Assembly (NCBI RefSeq): GCF_032854445.1 | Contig: NW_027018010.1 | Coordinates: forward strand, 1-64,000 | Source: Liolophura sinensis | Taxonomy: Eukaryota > Mollusca > Polyplacophora > Chitonida > Chitonidae | DNA length: 64,000 bases | Direction of reading: 5' to 3' | Shown here: piece by piece, positions 47,873 through 59,916 of the stretch | How positions within the stretch are numbered: position 1 is the first letter of the stretch | Layout: each line of letters opens with the position of its first letter | Position numbers and translations under genes: made by a program | The notes under the pieces: generated by a model | What the model was told of the DNA's origin: nothing | The model's database searches: none | What the model saw: only the letters and a program-made list of their open reading frames with translations

Positions 47873-48904
47873 ACCGATAGTTTTCAAATTTGACATGCAG
47901 CTAGTAAGTTACGAGTTCTTTAAAGTTTGCGAAAATGGTTCACTTCCGGTCAAAACTCTGGAAGTTCGCTATTGGTCGAATTTGTGACGTCACAAAAAGT
48001 TCTCAAAGTTCAATTGTTCTGAACGTATTCTGATGTATCTTGAGCTGCTAATTCTGAATCTGCATGTATTTTTTGCATATCTGTGTAACTTTTTGAGATA
48101 TGAGCAAAAAACTCAAAAAAGTTACGTAATTTGAATGACCTGTAACTCGAGAACTATGACAGCTAGAAATGTGCAAACTGCACGAAATTGTAGCCCAAGA
48201 CATGCTCTTTCGAGCATTCGTCAATGGATTTGAGCTGCGATCGATAGATTTTTCGCTACAAGCGTTTAAATGACAACACCGTTTTTTGTTTGGAAAAATG
48301 TGGAAATCCCATTGCTTTAACATGGAGTTAGATGGGGACTGGACTGGGTTTGTAGTATTTGACCTGATGCTTTCGGCTACACTGTCCGTGATTTCCCGAA
48401 ACGGTTGTAGGATGACATTGATTCCAGTTCCCATCTAACTCCAGTACTCTATTAGAAGGCGTAGAGATCTAACTACAACAGCAAATGACATGGACCTGTA
48501 AAAGTTAGCTTTGTTTTGCGCAGACCTCGTGCTCTTTACTATACGTTAAACAGTTCAGGGTGATTGACAGATATGGACATGTGCCGTGGTCCAAGTGCTG
48601 ACTTTCTAACGATGGCCAAGCTATCAGTGGAGCTGTGAGTCTGTACAAACTTTGTGTTGCACTAGTCGTGTTTTTGCATTATTTCTTACAATTAATGGGC
48701 TAAGTCTGCCAAGGAACGACCGTTTTTCACTGGGCATAGCGTAGTATCATGAAGGTCGCCGATCTATTCGAGGGATTGCAAATGACCGGCCGACTGCCTC
48801 AGTGACAAACGGTGTAAGGTCGCATAGAAACTTTGAAAGCCGTGTATGTGGAACATGGGTCCTTCGAACACAGATCATGAAGGGGAAAACGTCATAGATC
48901 AGAT
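47617..48904. repeat. Array unit U15 (head A, no cassette)
   Basis: The head is the TTAGCAAGG variant. It has the same deletion of about 30 bp as U3 (at about 48,643). A minus-strand open frame of 128 codons (48,048-48,434) overlaps plus-strand frames and is considered spurious. Confidence 0.9.
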
Positions 48905-50222
48905 CCGGGATCCCGGCCTAGGATCTGCTATTCGCAGATCCATTCTAGTTATTATTATTATTATTATTTTTTTTTCACCGACTTTGTTCGCATGGAAACT
49001 TTTTTACCGTTCAACATACAGGTCTGAAATTTTGCACAAATATTCTGGCGGTGAATACCTCGGGACAAATTCTCCACTTTTTTGCTATGTCACGTGGTTC
49101 GGCCGCCATGTTGGATTTTGTGTAAAATCTTTAAAAATCTTCTTCTCAAGAACCACTGAACCGATCGGTTTGAAAGTTGACATGCAGCTAGTAAGTCACG
49201 AGTTCTTTAAAGTTTGCGAAAATGGTTCACTTCCGGTTAAAATTCTGGAAGTTCGCTATTGGTCGAATTTGTGACGTCACAAAAAGTTCTCAAAGTTCAA
49301 ATGTTCTGAACGCATTCTTGTGTATCTTGAGCTGCTGATTCTGAATCTGCTTGTGTTTTTTGTATATCTGTGTAACTTTTTGAGATATGAGCAAAAAAGC
49401 AAAAAAAGTGACGTAAGTTCAATGACCTGTAACTCGAGAACTATGACAGCTAGAAATGTGCAACCTGCACGAAATTGTAGCCCAAGACATGCTCTTTCGA
49501 GCATTCGTCAACAGATTTGAGCTCCGATCAATAGTTTTTTCGCTACAAGCGTTTAAATCACAACACCTTTTTTTGTTTAGAAAAAGATGGGAATCCTATT
49601 GCTTTAACATGGAGTTAGATGGGGACTGGACTGGGTTTGTAGTATTTGACCTGATGTTTCGGCCACACTGTCCGTGATCTCCCGAAACGGTTGTGGGATG
49701 ACATTGATTCCAGTTCCCATCTATCTCCAGTACTCTATTAGATGGCGTAGAGATCTAACTTCAACAGCAAACGACGTGGACCTGTAAAAGTTAGCTTTGT
49801 TTTGCGCACACCTCGTCCTCTTTACTATACGTTAAACAGGCCAGGGTGATTGACAGATATGGACATGTGCCCTGGTATAAGTGCTGACTTTCTAACGGTG
49901 GCCGAGCTATCAGTGGAGCTGTGAATCTGTGCATGGCAGGTCGTAGATTGAGATGTGAATGTACAAACTTGCTGTTACACTGGTCGTGTTTTTGCCTTAT
50001 TTCTTACAAATAGCGGGCTAAGTCTGCCAAGGGACGACCGTTTTTCACTGGGCATAGCGTAGAATCATCAAGGTCGCCGATCTATTCGAGGGAATGCAAA
50101 TGACCGGTCGACTGCCTCAGTGACAAACGGTGTAAGGTTGCATGAAAACTTTGAAAGCCGTGTATGTGGAACATTTGTCCTTCGAACACAGAACATAAAG
50201 GGGAAAACGTCATCGATCCGAT
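48905..50222. repeat. Array unit U16 (head A, no cassette)
   Basis: CGCCATGTT replaces CGCCATATT at the YY1-like site and still fits CGCCATNTT. The tail is of the U6 type (CTAACTTCAACAGC). Confidence 0.9.
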
Positions 50223-51598
50223 CCGGGATCCCGGCCTAGGATCTGCTATTCGCAGATCCATTCTAGTTAGGGATCCCGTTCTCCCGAACGGGATCCCTTT
50301 TGTTATTGTTCTGTTTTTTCTTATTATTATTATTATTATTATTTTTTTTTCACCGACTTTGTGAGCAGCAGAACTTTAACACCGTTCCACATAGAGGTCT
50401 CAAATTTTGTACACACAATCTGGCGGAGATTTTCCAGGGGTATATTTTTTGTTTTTTTCTTATGTCACGTGGTTCGGCCGCCATATTGGATTTTGTGTAA
50501 AATCTTTAAAAATCTTCTTCTCCAGAACCACCAAACCGATCGTTTTCAAATTTGACATGCAGCTAGTAGGTCACGAGTTCTTTAAAGTTTGCGAAAATGG
50601 TTCACTTCCGGTCAAAACTCTGGAAGCTCGCCATTGGTCGAATTTGTGACGTCACAAAAAGTTCTCAAAGTTCAAATGTTCTGAACGTATTCTAATGTAT
50701 CTTGAGATTCTGATTCTGAATCTGCTTGTATTTTTTGCATATCTGTGTAACTTTTTGAGATATGAGCAAAAAACTCAAAAAAGTTACGTAAGTTCAATGA
50801 CCTCTAACTCGAGATCTGTGGCAGCTAGAAATGTGCAACCTGCACGAAATTGTAGAACAAGACATGCTCTTTCGAGCATTCGTCAACAGATTTCAGCTCC
50901 GATTAATAGTTTTTTCGCTAGAAGCGTTTAAATGACAACACCGTTTTTTGTTTAGAAAAAGATGGGAATCCTATTGCTTTAACATGGAGTTAGATGGGGA
51001 CTGAACTGGGTTTGTAGTATTTGACCTGATGCTTTCGGCTACACTGTCCGTGATCTCCCGACACGGTTGTAGGATGACATTGATTCCATTTCCCATCTAA
51101 CTCCAGTACTCTATTAGATGGCGTAGAGATCTAACTACAACAGCAAACGACGTGGACCTGTAAAAGTTAGCTTTGTTTTGCGCAGACCTCGTCCTCTTTA
51201 CTATACGTTAAACAAGCCAGGGTGATTGACAGATATGGACATGTGCCCTGGTATAAGTGCTGACTTTCTAACGATGGCCGAGCTATCAGTGGAGCTGTGA
51301 GTCTGTGCATGGCAGGTCGTGGATTGACATGTGAATGTACAAACTTGCTGTTACACTGGTCGTGTTTTTGCCTTATTTCTTACTAATAGCGGGCTAAGCC
51401 TGCCAAGGGACGACTGTTTTTCACTGGGCATAGCGTAGCATCATCAAGGTCGCCGATCTATTCGAGGGAATGCAAATGACCGGCCGACTGCCTCAGTGAC
51501 AAACGGTGTAAGGTTGCATGGAATCTTTGAAAGCCGTGCATGTGGAACATGTGTCCTTCGAACACAGAACGTGAAGATGAAAACGTCATCGATCCGAT
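50223..51598. repeat. Array unit U17 (hybrid A/B head, 1 cassette)
   Basis: The head starts as A (CACCGACTTTGTG), switches to B (AGCAGCAGAACT) and then returns to A-like AGAGGTCTCAAA, before a B-like AGGGGTATATTTTTT. It is direct evidence of recombination or conversion between head types. Confidence 0.88.
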
Positions 51599-52916
51599 CC
51601 GGGATCCCGGCCTAGGATCTGCTATTCGCAGATCCATTCTAGTTATTATTATTATTATTATTTTTTTTTTTCGATTTTGTTAGCAGCAGAACTCCAACAC
51701 CGTTCAACATAGAAGTTCAAAATTTTCTACACATAATCTTGAGGAAATTTTCTAGGGGTATATTTTTTATTTTTTTGCTATGTCACGTGGTTCGGTCGCC
51801 ATATTGGATTATGTGTAAAACCTTTAAAAATCTTCTTCTCCAGAACCACTGAACCGATCGTTTTCAAATTTGACATGCAACTAGTAGGTCAGGAGTTCTT
51901 TAAAGTTTGCGAAAATGGTTCACTTCCGGTCAAAACTCTGGAAGCTCGCTATTGGTCGAATTTGTGACGTCACAAAAAGTTCTCAAAGTTCAAATGTTCT
52001 CAACGTATTCTGATGTATCTTGAGCTGCTGATTCCGAATCTGCTTGTATTATTTGCATATCTATGTAACTTTATAAGATATAAGCAAAAAACTCAAAAAA
52101 ATTACGTAACTTCAATGACCTGTAACTCGAGAACTATGGCAGCTAGAAATGTGCAACCTGCACGAAATTGTAGCCCAAGACATGCTCTTTCGAGCAATCG
52201 TCAACGGATTTGAGCTCCGATCAATAGTTTTTTAGCTACAAGCGTTTAAATGACAACACCGTTTTTTGTGCAGAAAAAGATGGGAATCCTATTGCTTTAA
52301 CATGGAGTTAGATGGGGACTGGACTGCGTTTGTAGTATTTGACCTGATGCTTTCGGCCACACTGTCCGTGCTCTCCCGAAACGGTTGTGGCATGACATTG
52401 ATTCCAGTTCCCATCTGTCTCCAGTACTCTATTAGATGGGGTAGAGATCTAACTTCAACAGCAAACGACCTGGACCTGTAAAAGTTAGCTTTGTTTTGCG
52501 CAGACCTCGTCCTCTTTACTATACGTTAAACAGACCAGGGTGATTGACAGATATGGACATGTGCCCTGGTATAACTGCTGACTTTCTAACGGTGGCCGAG
52601 CTATCAGTGGAGCTGTGAGTCTGTGCATGGCAGGTCGTAGATTGAGATGTGAATGTACAAACTTGCTGTTACACTGGTCGTGTTTTTGCCTTATTTCTTA
52701 CAAATAGCGGGCTAAGTCTGGCAAGGGACGACCGTTTTTCACTGGGCATAGCGTAGAATCATCAAGGTCGCTGATCTATTCGAGGGAATGCATATGACCG
52801 GCCGACTGCCTCAGTGACAAACGGTGTAAGGTCGCATGGAAACTTTGAAAGCCGTGTATATGGAACATGTGTCCTTCGAACACAGAACATGAAGGGGAAA
52901 ACGTCATCGATCAGAT
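51599..52916. repeat. Array unit U18 (head B, no cassette)
   Basis: A B head is joined to the U6-type tail (CTAACTTCAACAGC), which elsewhere follows A heads. GTGAAGATGAAAACG precedes the unit, in place of the usual GAAGGGGAAAACG. Confidence 0.9.
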
Positions 52917-53068
52917 CCGGGATCCCGGCCTAGGATCTGCTATTCGCAGATCCATTCTAGTTATTAGGGATCCCGTTCTCCCGAACGGGATCCCTATTGT
53001 AATCGTTCTGTTTTTAGGGATCCCGTTCTTCCGGAACGGGATCCCTATTGTAATCGTTCTGTTTTTTC

Positions 53069-53109
<41 letters not shown>

Positions 53110-53266
53110 TTTTCACCGACTTTGTTAGCAAGGAAACTTTTACACTGTTCAACATAGAGATTCCAAATTTTGCACACATATTCTGGCGGTGAATATCTCG
53201 GGACAAATTCTCCACTTTTTTGCTATGTCACGTGATTCGGCCGCCATATTGGATTTTGTGTAAAAC

Positions 53267-53297
<31 letters not shown>

Positions 53298-54356
53298 ACC
53301 GATCATTCTGAAATTTGACATGCAGCTAGTAGGTCACGAGTTCTTTAAAGTTTGCGAAAATGGTTCACTTCCGGTCAAAACTCTGGAAGCTCGCCATTGG
53401 TCGAATTTGTGACGTCACAAAAAGTTCTTAAAGTTCATTTGTTCTGAACGTATTCTGATGTATCTTGAGCTTCTGATTCCGAATCTGGTTGTATTTTTTC
53501 AATATCTGTGTAACTTTTTGAGATATGAGCAAAAAACTGAAAAAAGTTACGTAAATTCAATGATCTGTAACTCGAGATCTATGGCCGCTAAAAATGTGCA
53601 ATCTGCACGAAATTGTAGTCCAAGACATGCTCTTTCGAGCATTCGTCAACAGATTTCAGCTCCGATCAATAGTTTTTTCGCTACAAGCGTTTAAATCAGA
53701 ACACCGTTTTTTGTTTAGAAAAAGACGGGAATCCCATTGCTTTAACATGGAGTTAGATGGGGACTGGACTGGGTTTGTAGTATTTAACCTGATGCTTTCG
53801 CCTACACTGTCCGTGATCTCACGAAACGGTTGTAGGATGACATTGATTCCAGTTCCCATCTAACTCCAGTAATCTATTAGATGGCGTAGAGATCTAACTA
53901 CAACAGCAAACGACGTGGACCTGTAAAAGTTAGCCTTGTTTTGCGCAGACCTCGTGCTCTTTACTATACGTTAAACAGGCCAGGGTGATTGACAGATATG
54001 GACATGTGCCCTGGTCCAAGTGCTGACTTTCTAACGATGGCCGAGCTATCAGTGGAGCAGTGAGTCTGTGCATGGCAGGTCCTGGATTGAGATGTGAATG
54101 TACAAACTTGCTGTTACACTGATCGTGTTTTTGCCTTTTTTCTTACAAATGGCGGGCTAAGTCTGCCAAGGAACGACCGTTTTTCACTGGGCATATCGTA
54201 GCATCATCAAGGTCGCCGATCTATTCGAGGGAATGCAAATGACCGGTCGACTGCCTCAGTGACAAACGGTGTAAGGTCGAATGGAAACTTTGAAAGCCGT
54301 GTATGTGGGACATGTGTCCTTCGAACACAGAAAATGAAGGGGAAAACGTCATCGAT
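52917..54356. repeat. Array unit U19 (head A, 2 cassettes)
   Basis: Twin of U1 by shared rare variants. The two cassettes start only 50 bp apart (52,967 and 53,017) because the TTTTTTCTTATT spacer is truncated to TTTTT. Confidence 0.9.
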
Positions 54357-54639
54357 CCGGGATCCCGGCCTAGGATCTGCTATTCGCAGATCCATTCTAG
54401 TTTCTTATTAGGGATCCCGTTCTCCCGAACGGGATCCCTATTGTAATCGTTCTGTTTTTTCTTATTATTATTATTATTATTTTTTTTTCACCGACTTTGT
54501 TCGCATGGAAACTTTTTTACCGTTCAACATACAGGTCTGAAATTATGCACACATAATTTGGCGGTGAATATCTCGGGACAAATTCTCCACTTTTTTGCTA
54601 TGTCACGTGGTTCGGCCGCCATATTGGATTTTGTGTAAA

Positions 54640-54670
<31 letters not shown>

Positions 54671-55735
54671 GAACCGATCGGTTTCAAACTTGACATGCTG
54701 CTAGTAAGTCACGAGTTCTTTAAAGTTTGCGAAAATGGTTCACTTCCGGTCAAAATTCTGGAAGCTCGCCATTGGTCGAATTTGTGACGTCACAAAAAGT
54801 TCTCAAAGTTCAATTGTTCTGAACGTATTCTGATGTATCTTGAGCTGCTGAATCTGAATCTGCTTGTGTTTTTGGCATATCTGTGTAACTTTTTGAGATA
54901 TGAGCAAAAAAGTGAAAAAAGTGACGTAAATTCAATGACCTGTAACTCGAGAACTATGACAGTTAGAAATGTGCAACCTGCACGAAATTGTAGCCCAAGA
55001 CATGCTCTTTCGAGCATTCGTCAACAGATTTGAGCTCCGATCAACAGTTTTTTCGCTACAAGCGTTTAAATCACAACACCGTTTTTTGTTTAGAAAAAGA
55101 TGGGAATCCCATTGCTTTAACATGGAGTTAGATGGGGACTGGACTGGGTTTGTAGTATTTGACCTGATGTTTCGGCCACACTGTCCGTGATCTCCCGAAA
55201 CGGTTGTGGGATGACATTGATTCCAGTTCCCATCTATCTCCAGTACTCTATTAGATGGCGTAGAGATCTAACTTCAACAGCAAACGACATGGACCTGTAA
55301 AAGTTAGCTTTGTTTTGCGCAGACCTCGTCCTCTTTACTATACGTTAAACAGACCAGGGTGATTGACAGATATGGACATGTGCCCTGGTATAAGTGCTGA
55401 CTTTCTAACGGTGGCCGAGCTATCAGTGGAGCTGTGAATCTGTGCATGGAAGGTCGTGGATTGAGATGTGAATGTACAAACTTGCTGTTACACTGGTCGT
55501 GTTTTTGCCTGATTTCTTACAAATAGCGGGCTAAATCTGCCAAGAAACGACCGTTTTTCACTGGGCATAGCGTAGCATCATTAGGGTCGCCGATCTATTC
55601 GAGGGAATACAAATGACCGGCCGACTGCCTCAGTGACAAACGGTGTAAGGTCGCATGGAATCTTTGAAAGCCGTGTATGTGGAAGATGTGTCCTTCGAAC
55701 ACAGAACATGAAGGGGAAAACGTCATCGATCCGAT
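54357..55735. repeat. Array unit U20 (head A, 1 cassette)
   Basis: The sequence before the junction lacks one CGATC step (ATCGATCCGGGATC). CTAGTTTCTTATTAGGG shows a cassette end fused directly to the junction CTAG. The tail is of the U6 type. Confidence 0.9.
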
Positions 55736-57051
55736 CCGGGATCCCGGCCTAGGATCTGCTATTCGCAGATCCATTCTAGTTATTATTATTATTATTTTTT
55801 TTTCACCGACTTTGTTCGCATGGAAACTTTTTTACTGTTCAACATACAGGTCTCAAATTTTGCACACATATTCTGGCGGTGAATATCTCGGGACAAATTC
55901 TCCACTTTTTTGTTATGTCACGTGGTTCGGACGCCATATTGGATTTTGTGTAAAATCTTTAAAAATCTTCTTCTCCAGAACCACTGAACCGATCGTTTTC
56001 AAATTTGATATGCAGCTAGTAAGTGACCAGTTCTTTAAAGTTTGCGAAAATGGTTCACTTCCGGTGAAAACTCTGGAAGTTCGCCATTGGTCGAATTTAT
56101 GACGTCACAAAAAGTTCTCAAAGTTCAATTGTTCTCAACGTATTCTGGTGTATCTTGAGCTGCTGATTCTGAATCTGGTTGTATTTTTTGCATATCTGTG
56201 TAACTTTTTGAGATATTAGCAAAAAACTCAAAAAAGTTACGTAACTTTAATGACCTGTAACTCGAGATCTGTGGGAGCTAGAAATGTGCAACCTGCACGA
56301 AATTGTAGCCCAAGACATGCTCTTTGGAGCATTCGTCAACGGATTTGAGCTCTAATCAATAGTTTTTTCGCTACAAGCGTTTAAATGACAACACCGTTTT
56401 TTGTTTAGAAAAAGGTGGGAATCCTATTGCTTTAACATGCAGTTAGATGGGGATTGAACTGGGTTTGTAGTATTTGACCTGATGCTTTCGGCTACACTGT
56501 CCGTGATCTTCCGAAACGGTTATAGGATGACATTGATTCCAGTTCCCATCTAACTCCAGTACTCTATTAGATGGCGAAGAGATCTAACTACAACAGCAAA
56601 CGACGTGGACCTGTAAAAGTTAGCTTTGTTTAGCGCAGACCTCGTCCTCTTTATAATACGTTAAACAGGCCAGGGTGATTGACAGATATGGGCATGTGCC
56701 CTTGTCCAAGTGCTTTCTTTCTAACGATGGCCGAGCTATGAGTGGAGCAGTGAGTCTGTGCATGGCAGATCGTGAATTGAGATGTGAATGTACAAACAGG
56801 CTGTTACACTGGTCGTGTTTTTGCCTGATTTCTTACAATTAGCGGGCTAAATCTGCCAAGGAACGACTGTTTTTCACTGGGCATAGCGTAGCATCATTAA
56901 GGTCGCCGATCTATATGAGGGAATGCAAATGACCGGCCGACTGCATCAGTGACAAACGGTGTAAGGTCGCAAGGTAACTTTGAAAGCCGTGTTTGTGGAA
57001 CATGTATCCTTCGAACAAAGATCATAAAGGGAAAAACGTCATCGATCCGAT
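55736..57051. repeat. Array unit U21 (head A, no cassette)
   Basis: The head is TTCGCATGG. The last 300 bp switch to alpha-type variants (GCCTGATTTC, TATATGAGGG, GTATCC), so the unit is a mosaic. A 141-codon open frame (55,677-56,102) crosses its start. Confidence 0.9.
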
Positions 57052-57519
57052 CCGGGATCCCGGCCTAGGATCTGCTATTCGCAGATCCATTCTAGTTAGG
57101 GATCCCGTTCTTCCGGAACGGGATCCCTATTGTTATTGTTCTGTTTTTAGAGATCCCGTTCTTCCCGAACGGGATCCCTATTGTTATTGTTCTGTTTTTT
57201 CTTATTATTATTATTATTATTATTAGGGATCCCGTTCTTCCGGAACGGGATCCCTATTGTTATTGTTCTGTTTTTTCTTATTATTAGGGATCCCGTTCTT
57301 CCGAACGGGATCCCTTTTGTTATTGTTCTGTTTTTTCTTATTATTATTATTATTATTATTTTTTTTTTTCGATTTTGTTAGCAGCAGAACTCCAATACCG
57401 TTCAATATAGAAGTTCAAAATTTTGCACACATAATCTGGCGGAAATTTTCTAGGGGTATATTTTTTTTTTTTTTGCTATGTCACGTGGTTCGGCCGCCAT
57501 ATTGGATTTTGTGTAAAAC

Positions 57520-57550
<31 letters not shown>

Positions 57551-58614
57551 ACCGATCGTTTTCAAATTTAACATGCAACTAGTAAGTTACGAGTTCTTTA
57601 AAGTTTGCGAAAATGGTTCACTTCCGATCAAAACTCTGGAAGCTCGCCATTGGTCGAATTTGTGACGTCACAAAAAGTTCTCAAAGTTCAAATGTTCTGA
57701 ACATATTCTGATGTATCTTGAGCTGCTTATTGCGAATCTGGTTGTATTTTTTGCATATCTGTGTAACTTTTTGAGATATAAGTCAAAAACTAAAAAAAAT
57801 GACGTAACTTTAATGACCTGTAACTCGAGATCTATGGAAGCTAGAAACGTGCAACCTGCACGAAATTGTAGCCCAAGACATGCTCTTTCGAGCACTCGTC
57901 AACGGATTTGAGCTCCGATCAATAGTTTTTTCGCTAGAAGCGTTTAAATCAGAACACCGTTTTTTGTTTAGAAAAAGACGGGAATCCCATTGCTTTAACA
58001 TGGAGTTAGATGGGGATTGGTCTGGGTTTGTAGTATTTGACCTGATGCTTTCGGCTACACTGTCCGTGATCTCCCGAAACGGTTGTAGGATGACATTGAT
58101 TCCAGTTTACATCTAACTCCAGTTATCTATTAGATGGCGTAGAGATCTAACTACAACAGCAAACGACGTGGACCTGTAAAAGTTAGCATTGTTTTGCGCA
58201 GACCTCGTCCTCTTTACTATACGTTAAAGAGGCCAGGGTGATTGACAGATATGGACATGTGCCCTTTTTCAAGTGCTGACTTTCTAACGATGGCCGAGCT
58301 ATCAGTGGAGCTGTGAGTCTGTGCATGGCAGGTCGTGGATTGAGATGTGAATTTACAAACTTGCTGTTACACTTTTCATGTTTTTGCGTTATTTCTTACA
58401 AATAGCGGGCTAAGACTGCCAATAAACGACCGTTTTTCACTGGGCATAGCGTAGCATCATCAAGGCCGCCGATCTATTCGAGGGATTGCAAATGACCAGC
58501 CGCCTGCCTCGGTGACAAACGGTGTAAGGTCGCATGGAAACTTTGAAAGCCGTGTATGTGGAACATGTGTCCTTCGAACACAGAACATGAAGGGGAAAAC
58601 GTCATCGATCCGAT
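57052..58614. repeat. Array unit U22 (head B, 4 cassettes)
   Basis: Cassettes start at 57,099, 57,150, 57,226 and 57,287. The second begins GAGATCCC, a stem mismatch, and directly follows TTTTTA as in U19. All three loop types occur in this one unit. Confidence 0.9.
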
Positions 58615-59916
58615 CCGGGATCCCGGCCTAGGATCTGCTGTTCGCAGATCCATTCTAGTTATTATTATTATTATTATTTTTTTTTTTCGATTTTGTTAGC
58701 AGCAGAACTCCAACACCGTTAAACATAGAAGTTCAAAATTTTGCACACATAATTTAGGGGAAATTTTCTAGGGGTATATTTTTTTTTTTTTGGCTATGTC
58801 ACGTGGTTCGGCCGCCATATTGGATTTTGTGTATAATCTTTAAAAATCTTCTTCTCCAGAACCACTGAACCGATCATTGTCAAATTTAACATGCAACTAG
58901 TAGGTCATGAGTTCTTTAAAGTTTGCGAAAATGGTTCACTTGCGATCAAAACTCTGGAAGCTCGCCATTGGTCGAATTTATGACGTCACAAAAAGTTCTC
59001 AAAGTTCATTTGTTCTGAACGAATTCTGATGTATCTTGAGCTGCTGATTCCGAATCTGGTTGTATTTTTTGCATATCTGTGTAACTTTTTGAGATATGAG
59101 CAAAAAACTAAAAAAATTACGTAATTTCAATGGCGTTTTAATCGAGAACTATGGCAGCTAGAAATGTGCAAATTGCATGAAAATGTAGTTCAAGACACGC
59201 TCTTTCGATCATTCGTCAACGGATTTGAGCTCCGATTAAAAGTTTTCTCGCTAGAAGCGTTTAAAAAACAACACCGTTTTTGTTTAGAAAAAGATGGGAA
59301 TCCTATTGCTTTAACATGGAGTTAGATGGGGAATGGACTGGATTTGTAGTATTTGACCTGATGCTTTCGGCTACACTGTCCGTGATCTCCCAAAACCGTT
59401 GTAGGATGACATTCAGCTATACAGTACTATATTAGATGGCGTAGAGATCTAACTACAACAGTAAACGGCATGCAACTGTGAAAGTTAGCTTTGTTTTGCG
59501 TAGACCTCGTCCTCTTTACTACACGTTAAAGAGGCCAGGGTAATTGACAGATATGGACATGTGCCGTGGCCGAAGTGCGGGCTTTCTATTGATGGCCGAG
59601 CTATCATGAGAGCCGTGAGTCTGTGCATGGCGTGTCGTGGATTGAGATGTGAATGTACAAACTTGCTGTTACACTGGTCGTGTTTTTGCGTTATTTCTTA
59701 CAAATAGCGGGCTAAGTCTGCCAAGGAACGACCGTTTTTCACTAGGCCTAGCCTAACTTCATTAAGTTCGCCGATCTATTCACGGGAATGCAAATGACCG
59801 GCCGACTGCCTCAGTGACAAACGGTGTAAGGTCGCATGGAAACTTTGAAAGCCGTGTATGTGGAACATGTGTCCTTCGAACACAGAAGATGAAGGGGAAA
59901 ACGTCATCGATCCGAT
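58615..59916. repeat. Array unit U23 (head B, B-prime body, no cassette)
   Basis: Nearly identical to U5 and U10, with GTGTATAATC and ATTCAGCTATACAG. It is the fourth B-prime body in the window. Confidence 0.9.

Noticed and set aside
48048-48434. 128-codon minus-strand frame starting MGTGINVILQ, repeated in several units
   Set aside because: It is repeated only because the DNA is repeated. It is broken in most units and overlaps plus-strand frames.
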